From the NCBI GenBank assembly GCA_048268005.1, contig JBLWWJ010000007.1:78392-142391 (forward strand): a stretch of DNA of 64,000 nucleotides, in the 5' to 3' direction. A program made the translations under genes and the position numbers. The DNA comes from Ancylomarina sp048268005 (lineage in GTDB: Bacteria > Bacteroidota > Bacteroidia > Bacteroidales > Marinifilaceae). Under the pieces are notes generated by a model. That model was not told the origin of the DNA. It did not search any database and worked only from the letters and a program-made list of their open reading frames with translations. This document shows positions 1 to 9,443 of the stretch, piece by piece. Every line of letters starts with the position of its first letter. Position 1 is the first letter of the stretch.

Positions 1-1060
1 GCATTTCTGGGTTTTCAATTATTAATTCTAGCTGAGGCTCTTTATTTTCTTCATGCTGTCGGGGCTGGATATTTAACTCAGGAATAGGATTGTCAGAGAA
101 TCCTGTTGCTATAATGGTCACACTTAATTCATCTTTACAAGATTCGCTAAAGCCATTCCCCCAAATGATATTAACATCGTTTCCAACAACAGCTTGAACG
201 TATTCCGTAATTTCAGTTACTTCCATCATGGTTGCTTCTTCGCTACCAGATATAATATTGAGAAGGATATTACTTGCGCCATAGATATTATTGCTGTTCA
301 ATAAGGGTGAATTAAGAGCCTGCTTAATTGCTTTAATGGCCCTGTCTTCACCAGCTATGCTTGCTGACCCCATAATAGCAACACCAGAGTTACGCATTAC
401 AGTTTCCACATCGGCAAAGTCGACATTGACATAACCATGTACTGTAATAATTTCAGCGATGGATTTGGCAGCAATTGATAAGACACTATCGGCTTGAGCG
501 AAAGCTTCAGAAAGCTTTAAGTCGCCAAACATGCTTCTTAATTTTTCATTATTAATGATCAATAAAGCATCTACATGTTTCTCTAGATTCTCAATGCCTT
601 CAAGAGCTTGTTGAACACGACGTTTCCCCTCAAAAAGGAAAGGAATGGTAACTATGCCCACAGTAAGAATGTCTTTTTCTTTAGCAAGTTCGGCAATTAC
701 TGGTGCTGCACCCGTACCCGTGCCGCCACCCATGCCAGCTGTAATGAAAACCATCTTGGTTTTCTCTCCCAGAAGCTTATTGACATCGTCTATGCTTTCT
801 ATAGCTGATTGGCGACCTTTTTCAGGCTTGTTGCCTGCGCCTCGTCCTTCCGTTAAGCTTTTCCCTAATTGTATTTTAAAAGGAATAGGGCTATCTACTA
901 AAGCCTGAGAGTCGGTATTGCATATTACAAATCCAACATCTTTTATACCTTCTTTATACATGTGATTGACAGCGTTACTTCCACCGCCTCCAACACCAAT
1001 AACTTTGATCATTGATTCTTCTTTTGTTTCGAAATCAACAGGTAGTATATCGTCAATCAT
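1..1060 (-). CDS. ftsZ: Cell division protein FtsZ (C-terminus cut by window edge)
   Basis: Tubulin-like GTPase that polymerises into the Z ring at mid-cell. Reading the minus strand from the ATG at 1060-1058 gives 353 open codons with no stop before the window edge. The N-terminal part contains a glycine-rich nucleotide-binding loop (VGVGGGGSNAVNHM) and the tubulin signature GGGTGTG after MVFITAGM. The visible part covers the GTPase and most of the second domain. The variable linker and the C-terminal FtsA-binding peptide lie outside the window. It is the last visible gene of the dcw cluster, 112 nt after ftsA. The truncation is only the window boundary. Confidence 0.97.
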   Translation of the reverse strand, partial: MIDDILPVDFETKEESMIKVIGVGGGGSNAVNHMYKEGIKDVGFVICNTDSQALVDSPIPFKIQLGKSLTEGRGAGNKPEKGRQSAIESIDDVNKLLGEKTKMVFITAGMGGGTGTGAAPVIAELAKEKDILTVGIVTIPFLFEGKRRVQQALEGIENLEKHVDALLIINNEKLRSMFGDLKLSEAFAQADSVLSIAAKSIAEIITVHGYVNVDFADVETVMRNSGVAIMGSASIAGEDRAIKAIKQALNSPLLNSNNIYGASNILLNIISGSEEATMMEVTEITEYVQAVVGNDVNIIWGNGFSESCKDELSVTIIATGFSDNPIPELNIQPRQHEENKEPQLELIIENPEM

Positions 1061-1172
1061 AACTTAGGGTTTATAGTGTTTTTAATAGTATACAAATTGA
1101 TGAGACTTGAATTTAATACGAATATTTAGGGGAATTCAATAGTATCATAAATTTGTCATTCTAATTTTAATA

Positions 1173-2423
1173 TTAGTTGTCGAAGAGAGTTTCAAAGAAA
1201 CGTTTAATGCCTCTCTTTCTTGTTTTAGTATTTGTTTCTTGTGATACACCATCGTTTGGCTTATGCTGAAGTTTATTTAAACCATTAAGAAGTAAACCAA
1301 TACTTGTTGCATACATTGGAATATTAATGGCTTCATCAACTTTAATCATATCTGAAGCATTAGGGTAGCCAATTTTAACATCTACGCCTAGTTTCTCTTT
1401 AGTTAAAATATCCAGGTTTTTAAGCATGGCTCCACCACCAGTCAGGACAACTCCTGCACCTAACTTATCACCGTAAGGCGTCATGTCTATCTGATATTTT
1501 ACACGATCCAATATTTCTTCCATGCGACACTGAATAATCTGTGCCACTGTTTTAAATGCAATCTCTTTGGGATCCCAGCCACCAGTTTGCGGTATATTAA
1601 CGACTTTGTCGCTATCTGCTAATTGCTCAACAGCTTCGCCAAATTGCACCTTTAAAGCCTCAGCCTGCTTTAGTAATAAATGACAACCTTCTTTAATGTC
1701 TTTTGTCACAACGTCTCCTCCAAAAGGAATAACGGCTGTGTGTCGAAGAACACCATCGAAATAAAGTGTAATGTCTGTGGTTCCACCACCTATATCTACG
1801 AGTACAACACCGGCTTCTTTTTCTTCCTGAGTAAGCACAGCAAGTGAAGATGCTAAAGGTTCAAGTACCAGTTCTTCAATATCAATATCAACCGCTTTCA
1901 CACAGTTTTCAATATTTCTGGCAGAAGCTGTTCTTCCAATAATAATATTAAAATTACCGTCGATTCTACGTCCCGCCATGCCAAGAGGATCCGTAATACC
2001 TTTATCTTTATCAACCACATAGTCTTGTGGTATAACGTGAAGAATCTGTTCGCCTACCTGAATTGGAATCCTGAAATTTTCTTTTAGAATTGTATCAATA
2101 TCCTCTTGGGTAATAATTTCAGAACCGTTTTGGATGTATTTAAATTGACGATTTTTTAGGCTTCTAATATGTTGTCCGGCAATACCAACGTATGCCTTAT
2201 CGATCTTAAGATTCGTATTTTGTTGTAATTTCTCTACCACTTCACGAATGGCTTCAATCGTTTGGTTGATGTTTTGAATAACTCCCTTAACCACACCTGT
2301 AGATTTGGTTTTCTCCAATCCCAGTATTTGAAGTTCTCCGTTGGATGTAACTTTCCCCGCTATGGCAACAATTTTAGTTGTTCCAATATCTATAGCCGCT
2401 ATAATTTCGTTTGTGTTGATCAT
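1173..2423 (-). CDS. ftsA: Cell division protein FtsA
   Basis: Actin-like ATPase that tethers FtsZ to the inner membrane and recruits later divisome proteins. The 416-residue product has the N-terminal phosphate loop DIGTTKIVAIAG, the second phosphate motif LVDIGGGTTDITL near residue 205, and the adenosine motif VVLTGGGAML near residue 325. The last residues (GIKRFFETLFDN) form a short amphipathic helix, as expected for the membrane-targeting sequence. It lies 4 nt downstream of ftsQ and before ftsZ, the standard order. Confidence 0.97.
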   Translation of the reverse strand: MINTNEIIAAIDIGTTKIVAIAGKVTSNGELQILGLEKTKSTGVVKGVIQNINQTIEAIREVVEKLQQNTNLKIDKAYVGIAGQHIRSLKNRQFKYIQNGSEIITQEDIDTILKENFRIPIQVGEQILHVIPQDYVVDKDKGITDPLGMAGRRIDGNFNIIIGRTASARNIENCVKAVDIDIEELVLEPLASSLAVLTQEEKEAGVVLVDIGGGTTDITLYFDGVLRHTAVIPFGGDVVTKDIKEGCHLLLKQAEALKVQFGEAVEQLADSDKVVNIPQTGGWDPKEIAFKTVAQIIQCRMEEILDRVKYQIDMTPYGDKLGAGVVLTGGGAMLKNLDILTKEKLGVDVKIGYPNASDMIKVDEAINIPMYATSIGLLLNGLNKLQHKPNDGVSQETNTKTRKRGIKRFFETLFDN

Positions 2424-2427
2424 CCTA

Positions 2428-3156
2428 TTACCTTTTTGTACATACGATCTGATTCTCGTATTTCAAATTAATCTTCTTGTATTTGTTCCAACCTACAGTT
2501 GAAAACCCATCTTTATATAATGCATAGAGTTTATCAAATTTCCTTTCGAAATTATCAATTTTCCCCAGTTCAATTTTCTGACCACCTACTCGAGGTATTA
2601 AAATATATTCACCTTTCGAATCTACATAGATTTGATTGATTTGTGAAGACCAAAATTCATCTTTTGTTATAAAATTTACCAGTGGCATTAAATCCGTTTC
2701 AATCGTCTTATCTTTTATGTGTCCGGAAACCACTAAAACCCTTGAAGTATAGTTTGAAGACAGGGGCATTCGCCTACCTTCTTCATCAATATAGAAACCT
2801 TTTCCCTTTAATAATCGAACAATAGGTCGGCGTTGTTCAATCTCAAGATGTAAACAGCCACTAAGTGAGCTGAAGACTTCAGTGTTCTTAACAGATGGGA
2901 TTTTATTAATAATTTGCTCCAGCTTCTCTTTGTTGATACTCGTTGTATGTTTACCTATAATATCTGGATGGTTCTTTAATATGAGATTTTTGATCTCAGA
3001 ATCAGATATAAAATGCGTGTTTAAACTATCAATAATATTGATGTCAATACCTGTAACCAGTATGGCATCACTTTTCTTATTCACAAATGCGAAAGTGAAA
3101 ATGATGTAGGCAAGTAATGCCAAAGTGATTAATATGGGCTTGATCTTTTTTGTCAT
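2428..3156 (-). CDS. ftsQ: Cell division protein FtsQ/DivIB
   Basis: Bitopic divisome protein that links early and late division proteins through its periplasmic domains. The 242-residue product has a short cytoplasmic Lys-rich start (MTKKIKP), one transmembrane segment at about residues 7-24, and a POTRA-like region followed by the FtsQ beta domain. Sequence conservation is low, as is usual for the family. The call rests on size, topology and position between murC and ftsA. Its start codon overlaps the murC stop by 4 nt, suggesting translational coupling. Confidence 0.9.
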   Translation of the reverse strand: MTKKIKPILITLALLAYIIFTFAFVNKKSDAILVTGIDINIIDSLNTHFISDSEIKNLILKNHPDIIGKHTTSINKEKLEQIINKIPSVKNTEVFSSLSGCLHLEIEQRRPIVRLLKGKGFYIDEEGRRMPLSSNYTSRVLVVSGHIKDKTIETDLMPLVNFITKDEFWSSQINQIYVDSKGEYILIPRVGGQKIELGKIDNFERKFDKLYALYKDGFSTVGWNKYKKINLKYENQIVCTKR

Positions 3157-4523
3157 TTTATTCTTTGATTCAATACCTGTTCTATCGGTTCTACCAATTT
3201 ATCAATATCACCTGCTCCCAAAGTTAATAATACTTCTATTTTGCTTTGTTTAATTTGGTCAATTAATTCATCTTTTGAGCATATTCGGCCTTTGTTTTTC
3301 ATTTTACTTAGAATCAAATTAGAATCAACACCTTCAATAGGTAACTCCCTAGCAGGATAAATATCTAATAATATAAGTTCGTCAAGTAAATCTAAGCTTT
3401 CAGCAAATCCATCTGCAAAATCACGTGTTCTGGTATAAAGATGAGGTTGAAAAATACCTGTTATTTTTTTATCAGGATAAATTGCTTTAACTGAAGAAAT
3501 GCTTTCCCATAGTTCTTTTGGGTGATGAGCATAATCATCAATAAATACCAAATTTTCATGTTTGATTCTATAGTCAAAACGACGACGAACCCCCATAAAG
3601 TTATTTAGAGCTGTACGAAGTTCTTCATGGCTAACGCCACAGATTAAAGCCACAGCACTGGCAGCAATGGCATTCTCAACATTTATGCGGCCAGGATATG
3701 AAAGTTTTAATCCTTCAATACAACCCTTAGGGTGAACCAAATCGAATTGATAGAAGCCTTGAACCAGTTTGAGATCTCTAGCATAGAAATCAGCCTCTTC
3801 TTCCAAAGAATATGAATAAAGATTGATATCGGGTGGGGCTAGATCTAGTCCTTTTTTATAGACTAAATGACCATCTTTTTTTATTTGTCTGACGTAATCC
3901 TGAAATGTTTTTTCCAGTTCCTCTTTCTCACCATAAATATCTAAATGGTCGGCGTCCATTGATGTGACAACAGCGACTTGAGGGTGAAGTTGAAGAAATG
4001 ATCTGTCAAATTCATCGGCTTCTAAAACCACCCATGGACTCGTTTTTGACAGGAGTAGATTGGTATTGTAGTTTCTTGCAATACCACCTAAAAAGGCATT
4101 GCAATCTAGAGCAGAGGTCTTAAAAATATGAGCTGTTAGACTCGATACAGTTGTTTTTCCATGTGTGCCAGCAATACCTATTCCATTCAATGGATCTGAT
4201 AAGAAACCCAAAACCTGGGCTCTTTTCATCAAAAGGAAGCCTTCCTTTTTGAAAAAAGACAATTGCTCATGATTTGAAGGAATCGCAGGTGTGTAAACGA
4301 CTAGAGTTTCATTTTTGTTGAGATAAATCTTAGGAATTCTATCAACACCATCTTTAAAAATAATATCAATTCCTTCTTTTTCCAGTTCACCTGTAAGTAT
4401 GGTCTGTGTTCTGTCGTAGCCAGATACATTCTTCCCAATAGCTTTGAAATAGCGTGCAATAGCACTCATTCCAATACCTCCAATTCCTACAAAATAGATA
4501 TTCTTATAATCCTCAATATTCAT
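3153..4523 (-). CDS. murC: UDP-N-acetylmuramate--L-alanine ligase MurC
   Basis: Cytoplasmic ATP-dependent ligase that adds L-alanine to UDP-MurNAc, the first step of peptidoglycan stem-peptide assembly. The 456-residue product shows the N-terminal Rossmann motif GIGGIGMSAIA, the Mur ligase ATP-binding loop GIAGTHGKTTVSSL near residue 120, and the central DADHLDIYG and DDYAHHPKE segments typical of MurC. It is 47 nt downstream of murG and overlaps ftsQ by 4 nt. Confidence 0.97.
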   Translation of the reverse strand: MNIEDYKNIYFVGIGGIGMSAIARYFKAIGKNVSGYDRTQTILTGELEKEGIDIIFKDGVDRIPKIYLNKNETLVVYTPAIPSNHEQLSFFKKEGFLLMKRAQVLGFLSDPLNGIGIAGTHGKTTVSSLTAHIFKTSALDCNAFLGGIARNYNTNLLLSKTSPWVVLEADEFDRSFLQLHPQVAVVTSMDADHLDIYGEKEELEKTFQDYVRQIKKDGHLVYKKGLDLAPPDINLYSYSLEEEADFYARDLKLVQGFYQFDLVHPKGCIEGLKLSYPGRINVENAIAASAVALICGVSHEELRTALNNFMGVRRRFDYRIKHENLVFIDDYAHHPKELWESISSVKAIYPDKKITGIFQPHLYTRTRDFADGFAESLDLLDELILLDIYPARELPIEGVDSNLILSKMKNKGRICSKDELIDQIKQSKIEVLLTLGAGDIDKLVEPIEQVLNQRIK

Positions 4524-4570
4524 TATTTCCTGCCTATATATGAATCAATTTAAGTCTTGGAGACTTAAAT

Positions 4571-5674
4571 TTATCGCTTTATCATTTTTAAAATCTCATC
4601 TGCAATTTCGTCTGCAGCATTGGGTTTTGCCAATAAGGCAATGTTCTTTTCAAGTTTTTTCAGTTCCGAATCCTTGTCTAATAGCAATAAGGCTTCTTTA
4701 ACCAATCTTTCTTTGGATTCAATGTCTGGAATCATCATAGCTGCATCTTGATTGACAAGGGCCATGGCATTTTTAGTTTGATGATCTTCTGAAACATTGG
4801 GCGAGGGAACCAAAATACAAGCTTTTTCCACCAAGCAAAGTTCAGAAATAGTTCCTGCTCCAGCTCTTGAAATAACAAGGTCGGCTGCAGCATAAGCTAA
4901 ATCCATTCGAGCTAGGAAATCAGAAACCTGAACATTGTCAATATTAGCCTGTGCGAGTTTTTCTTTCATCTCTTTATGGTAGAATTTACCACACTGCCAT
5001 ATGACTTGAATATTCTTGTCTTCAAAGGCTTCTATGCTTTCAATAATGCTATGATTAATAGTTCTTGCACCTAAACTTCCTCCTATTACCAGTAGTGTTT
5101 TTTTGTTTGGATCAAGACTGAAAAAATGCTGAGCTTCTTCTCTTAGATCCTCTAATTGTGTGAGATCTTTTCTGACAGGGTTTCCCGTCATCAGGATTTT
5201 ATCAGCTGGAAAAAAACGCTCCATACCTTGATAAGCCACACATATTTTATTGGCTCTTTTAGCTAGAAGCTTATTTGTGATTCCTGCGTAAGAATTTTGT
5301 TCCTGAATTAGTGATGGAATTCCCATTTTGTTTGCCGCATGCAATAAGGGGCCACTGGCATAACCACCTACCCCAACGACGGCATCAGGTTTAAATTCTT
5401 TTATAATTTTTTTAGCCTTACGAAGACTTTTGAATAGTCGAGAGAAAAATTTTAGATTCTCTTTGCTGAAATTCCTTTGTAAGCCTCGAATGGGAAGACC
5501 AATGATTTTGTAACCAGCAGCTGGAACTTTTTCCATTTCCATTTTACCATCGGCACCTACAAATAAAATTTCTATATCGTCTTGTTTTGCTTTTAGGGCA
5601 TTGGCAATTGAAATTGCTGGAAAGATATGTCCTCCAGTTCCACCTCCGCTAACTATTATTTTAATCTTCTGCAT
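4571..5674 (-). CDS. murG: Lipid II synthase MurG
   Basis: Membrane-associated glycosyltransferase that transfers GlcNAc from UDP-GlcNAc to lipid I, giving lipid II. The 367-residue product has the first glycine loop GGGTGGHIFPA at about residues 10-20, a second around VGVGGYASGP near residue 100, and the donor-binding segment SRAGAGTISEL in the C-terminal half. Its start overlaps the end of ftsW by 14 nt, suggesting that flippase or polymerase and lipid II synthesis are coexpressed. Confidence 0.97.
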   Translation of the reverse strand: MQKIKIIVSGGGTGGHIFPAISIANALKAKQDDIEILFVGADGKMEMEKVPAAGYKIIGLPIRGLQRNFSKENLKFFSRLFKSLRKAKKIIKEFKPDAVVGVGGYASGPLLHAANKMGIPSLIQEQNSYAGITNKLLAKRANKICVAYQGMERFFPADKILMTGNPVRKDLTQLEDLREEAQHFFSLDPNKKTLLVIGGSLGARTINHSIIESIEAFEDKNIQVIWQCGKFYHKEMKEKLAQANIDNVQVSDFLARMDLAYAAADLVISRAGAGTISELCLVEKACILVPSPNVSEDHQTKNAMALVNQDAAMMIPDIESKERLVKEALLLLDKDSELKKLEKNIALLAKPNAADEIADEILKMIKR

Positions 5675-6833
5675 GGTTTAATTCTTCTTGTTCTTTAACT
5701 GATCTGCTCACACTTAATATCATGCCCAGGGCTGCACTGGTAAATATTAGAGAGGTTCCCCCCATACTCACCAGAGGCAGGGGTTGACCTGTTACTGGTA
5801 TTAAATTGACCGAAACGGCCATATTGGTTAAAGCTTGGGCAACGATACTTAAACTGAGTCCTATGACGAGAAAAGCTGGGAAAGTCCGATCGCATTTCCG
5901 TACTATGGATCCTGCCCGATAAATTAGAAAGAGATAGAGTGCCAGAATACCAAATCCGCCAAACCATCCGAGTTCTTCAAGAATGATGGCATAAATAAAA
6001 TCGGAATAGGGATGAGGTAAGAAATTTCGTTGATCACTGTTGCCTGGACCTTTACCTATTATACCACCGGAAACGACTGCTACCTTTGCCTGATCGACTT
6101 GATAGTTACGATCGTTGTCAGTTTTTTTCTCGCCCATGCCCGCGAAGTTTAATATTCTATTTCTGACCGTGTGAATACGTCCAAAACTATCAGGTAGGAA
6201 GGGTGCTATTATGAGTAAGATGATGATCAGCCCTAAACCAGCTCCCATAGTGCCAAGAAGGTATTTAGCTGCAATTCTACCAATAAACATGAGCATAAGA
6301 CAGATGCCACCCAAAAGGGCAGAAGTCGAAAAGTCATCGAGAAAAATAATACCGCAAACTACACCAATTGATGCGATAATTTTCCAGAAGGCTTCTTTTT
6401 GACATTCTCTATCCGTTTGGAATTTAGACAGTATACGTGAAACGAATAGGATTAAGGCCAGTTTTGCCAGTTCTGATGGTTGAAAGTTAAAGCCTATGAC
6501 AGGAATCGTGATCCATCTTGAAGCCTGGTTTAGATTAACCCCAACAATTTTGGCTAACAGCAGCATACCTATAGCTATGAGTAAGCCCATATTGGCCCAG
6601 CTGGAATAATGTTTATAGGGGATTTTGTGTGTAACCCAAATAATAAAATAGCAACCCATTAGCAAGACCAATTGCTTGATAAAAAAATAGGACGTATTTC
6701 CTCCCTTAACCTTATAAGCTAAGGTTCCAGTTGAACTGTAGACAACTAAAAGCGAAATGATGGATAATAGAAATATAATAATCCATATCACCTTATCGCC
6801 TTGTAGTTTGTAATTGCTGATAAATCGTCCCAT
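5661..6833 (-). CDS. ftsW: SEDS-family peptidoglycan glycosyltransferase FtsW
   Basis: Polytopic inner-membrane SEDS protein that polymerises lipid II glycan strands at the septum together with FtsI. The 390-residue product has about ten hydrophobic segments. The family signature NLIPVTGQPLPLVSMGG is near the C-terminus, and the conserved SELAKLALILF stretch, which carries the Glu-Lys pair of the family, is near the middle. It lies between murD and murG in the dcw cluster. Confidence 0.96.
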   Translation of the reverse strand: MGRFISNYKLQGDKVIWIIIFLLSIISLLVVYSSTGTLAYKVKGGNTSYFFIKQLVLLMGCYFIIWVTHKIPYKHYSSWANMGLLIAIGMLLLAKIVGVNLNQASRWITIPVIGFNFQPSELAKLALILFVSRILSKFQTDRECQKEAFWKIIASIGVVCGIIFLDDFSTSALLGGICLMLMFIGRIAAKYLLGTMGAGLGLIIILLIIAPFLPDSFGRIHTVRNRILNFAGMGEKKTDNDRNYQVDQAKVAVVSGGIIGKGPGNSDQRNFLPHPYSDFIYAIILEELGWFGGFGILALYLFLIYRAGSIVRKCDRTFPAFLVIGLSLSIVAQALTNMAVSVNLIPVTGQPLPLVSMGGTSLIFTSAALGMILSVSRSVKEQEELNHAED

Positions 6834-6843
6834 TTAATTCTTG

Positions 6844-8187
6844 CTATAATTTTCGCACTTCTTCTTTAAATTGATCGCCTCTATCTTCGTAACTTTTGAA
6901 TAAATCGAAACTTGCACAGGCAGGAGATAATAATACCGAAGCCTCCTCGTTAGCTAATTCGAAGGCTTTTGTAACGGCATCCTCCATTGATTCTGTATCT
7001 ACAATAGTATCAATAACCCCATCAAAAGCCTGGTGGATTTTTGAGTTGTCAACGCCCAAACATACTATCGCTTTCACCTTGTCTTTTACCAAATCCATTA
7101 ATTCAGAATAGTCGTTGCCTTTATCAACTCCACCAACGATCCAAACCGTCTCGTCGTCCATACTTTCAAGAGCATACCAGGTTGAATTGATATTCGTTGC
7201 CTTTGAATCGTTTATAAATTCAACCCCACGAACATTCGTTAATTTTTCAAGGCGATGTTCTACACCCTTAAAATCACTAAGACTTTCTCTGATGACCTCT
7301 TTTCGAATACCCAGAATGCTTCCTGCGATACCTGCAGCCATCGAGTTGTAAGTATTGTGTTTCCCTTTTAAAGAAAGGTCTTTCTGTTTCATATTAAGAT
7401 TGATATTTTCATTCTTAATAATTAAATCTTCATCCTTCAAACTTGCGCCTTTTGGTAAACATTCATAAATACTAAATGGATGTTTTTGAACCTGAATTGA
7501 TATTTGCTTTAACTCTTTTGTTATGATTTCGTCATCCTGACAGAAAATGAAAGCATCATTCTCAGTCTGATTCTGAATGATTCGGAATTTTGAATCGATA
7601 TAATTCTCCATCTTATAATCGTATCGATCAAGATGGTCGGGTGTAATGTTCATTAAAATAGCAATATCAGCTTTGAATTGTTGCATGCCATCAAGTTGAA
7701 AACTACTCAATTCAACCACATAGTGGCTGTGATCTTTCTCAGCAACCTGACGAGCCAAACTATGTCCAACATTACCAGCCAAACCCACATTGATACCTGC
7801 CTTTTTCAACATGTGATAAATAAGCAGGGTTGTTGTGGTTTTCCCATTACTACCCGTGATGCAAATCATCTTCGCATCTGAGTAGCGACCTGCAAATTCA
7901 ATTTCTGAAATAACAGGAATGTTTAAGCTGTTTAGTTTTTTTATGAGTGGAGCTGTATCAGGAATGCCAGGACTTTTAATGACCTCGATTGCTTCAGTAA
8001 TACGTTCCTCGCTATGCTTCCCTTCTTCGAACGGAATTTCGTATTCGTTCAGAACCTTGCGATAGTTTGATGTGATTTGCCCCTTATCTGAAACAAATAC
8101 ATTAAAGCCTCTGCTTTTAGCTAATATAGCTGCACCAGCACCACTTTCTCCGGCACCTAAAACAACTATGGTTTTCTGACTATCCAT
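6844..8187 (-). CDS. murD: UDP-N-acetylmuramoylalanine--D-glutamate ligase MurD
   Basis: Cytoplasmic Mur ligase adding D-glutamate to UDP-MurNAc-L-Ala. The 447-residue product begins with a Rossmann motif (VLGAGESGAGAA), has the ATP loop CITGSNGKTTTT near residue 112, and the downstream motifs MNITPDHLDRY and FINDSKATN. The last of these is a typical MurD signature. It is directly adjacent to mraY (no intergenic base) and 10 nt upstream of ftsW. Confidence 0.97.
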   Translation of the reverse strand: MDSQKTIVVLGAGESGAGAAILAKSRGFNVFVSDKGQITSNYRKVLNEYEIPFEEGKHSEERITEAIEVIKSPGIPDTAPLIKKLNSLNIPVISEIEFAGRYSDAKMICITGSNGKTTTTLLIYHMLKKAGINVGLAGNVGHSLARQVAEKDHSHYVVELSSFQLDGMQQFKADIAILMNITPDHLDRYDYKMENYIDSKFRIIQNQTENDAFIFCQDDEIITKELKQISIQVQKHPFSIYECLPKGASLKDEDLIIKNENINLNMKQKDLSLKGKHNTYNSMAAGIAGSILGIRKEVIRESLSDFKGVEHRLEKLTNVRGVEFINDSKATNINSTWYALESMDDETVWIVGGVDKGNDYSELMDLVKDKVKAIVCLGVDNSKIHQAFDGVIDTIVDTESMEDAVTKAFELANEEASVLLSPACASFDLFKSYEDRGDQFKEEVRKL

Positions 8188-9441
8188 TTATCTAATTTTT
8201 AGAGTCACAATAGTGATAACTGCTAATAAAATACCGATAATCCAGAATCGCGTTACAATTTTAGCTTCAGGATAACCCTTTAATTGATAATGGTGGTGTA
8301 GAGGTGCCATTCTGAATATTCGGCGACCTTCACCGTATTTCTTTCTGGTGTACTTAAACCACGAAACTTGCATCATTACAGAAACATTTTCCACTAGGAA
8401 AATACCACAAAGTACAGGTATTAATAGCTCTTTGTGAATGATGATGGCTAAAACAGCAATAATGCCGCCCAATGAAAGACTTCCTGTATCTCCCATGAAG
8501 ACTTGAGCAGGATACGAATTATACCATAGGAAACCAATAGTTGATCCAATGAATGCTGCGATATATACAACCAGCTCACCTGAGTGAGGAATATACATGA
8601 TGTTTAGATAACTCGCATAAACAAGGTGACCAGAAAGATAGGCTAGAATACCAAGTGTTGAACCTATGATGGCTGAAGTTCCGGTTGCCAGTCCATCCAA
8701 ACCATCTGTCATATTAGCTCCATTGGAAACAGCTGTCACAATAAAAATAGTGACAATTATAAAGAGTATCCAGGCTAAAATTGATGAATATTCTCCTCCA
8801 AAACGGACTAAATCTTCATAATCAAACTCGTTATTTTTAAAGAATGGGATTGTCGTTTTAGTTGACTTGATATCCTTAGTCATTGCTGTTGTCTCGGCAC
8901 GATCAGCCACAAAACCTTCATCAACAATCTCGGTAGGAGTACCGATGTCATAAATATTAGCTTTTTCACGAATAACAACATCATCATTCATATAAAGGGT
9001 TAAGCCTACAATTAAACCTAAACCGACCTGTCCAGCAATTTTAAATCGTCCCTTTAAGCCTTCCTTATCCTTCTTGAAGACCTTAATGTAATCGTCAATG
9101 AAACCAATTAATCCCAACCAAACTGTTGTGATAATCATCAGAATGATATAAATATTATCGAGTTTGGCGAATAATAAAACGGGAACCAGGATGGAAATTA
9201 GAATAATAATCCCACCCATTGTTGGTGTACCTTTCTTTTCAATTTGTCCGGCAAGGCCAAGATCTCTTACAATCTCACCAATTTGTTGTTTTTGCAAATA
9301 GTAAATGATTCTTTTTCCAAATACAGTTGCAATTAAGAGTGAAGTAATGATACTCAATGCAGCACGAAATGAAATGTAATCAAACATCCCAGCTCCTGGG
9401 AAGTCCAACTCATGAAGGTATTTAAATAGATAGTATAACAT
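8188..9441 (-). CDS. mraY: Phospho-N-acetylmuramoyl-pentapeptide transferase MraY
   Basis: Polytopic membrane enzyme that attaches phospho-MurNAc-pentapeptide to undecaprenyl phosphate, making lipid I. The 417-residue product has the conserved cytoplasmic loops NGANMTDGLDGLATG, FMGDTGSLSLGG and APLHHHYQLKG. It is longer than the roughly 360 residues of proteobacterial MraY because of an extra stretch at about residues 155-215 before the NGANMTDGLDG loop. Such an insertion is usual in Bacteroidota. Confidence 0.97.
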   Translation of the reverse strand: MLYYLFKYLHELDFPGAGMFDYISFRAALSIITSLLIATVFGKRIIYYLQKQQIGEIVRDLGLAGQIEKKGTPTMGGIIILISILVPVLLFAKLDNIYIILMIITTVWLGLIGFIDDYIKVFKKDKEGLKGRFKIAGQVGLGLIVGLTLYMNDDVVIREKANIYDIGTPTEIVDEGFVADRAETTAMTKDIKSTKTTIPFFKNNEFDYEDLVRFGGEYSSILAWILFIIVTIFIVTAVSNGANMTDGLDGLATGTSAIIGSTLGILAYLSGHLVYASYLNIMYIPHSGELVVYIAAFIGSTIGFLWYNSYPAQVFMGDTGSLSLGGIIAVLAIIIHKELLIPVLCGIFLVENVSVMMQVSWFKYTRKKYGEGRRIFRMAPLHHHYQLKGYPEAKIVTRFWIIGILLAVITIVTLKIR

Positions 9442-9443
9442 GC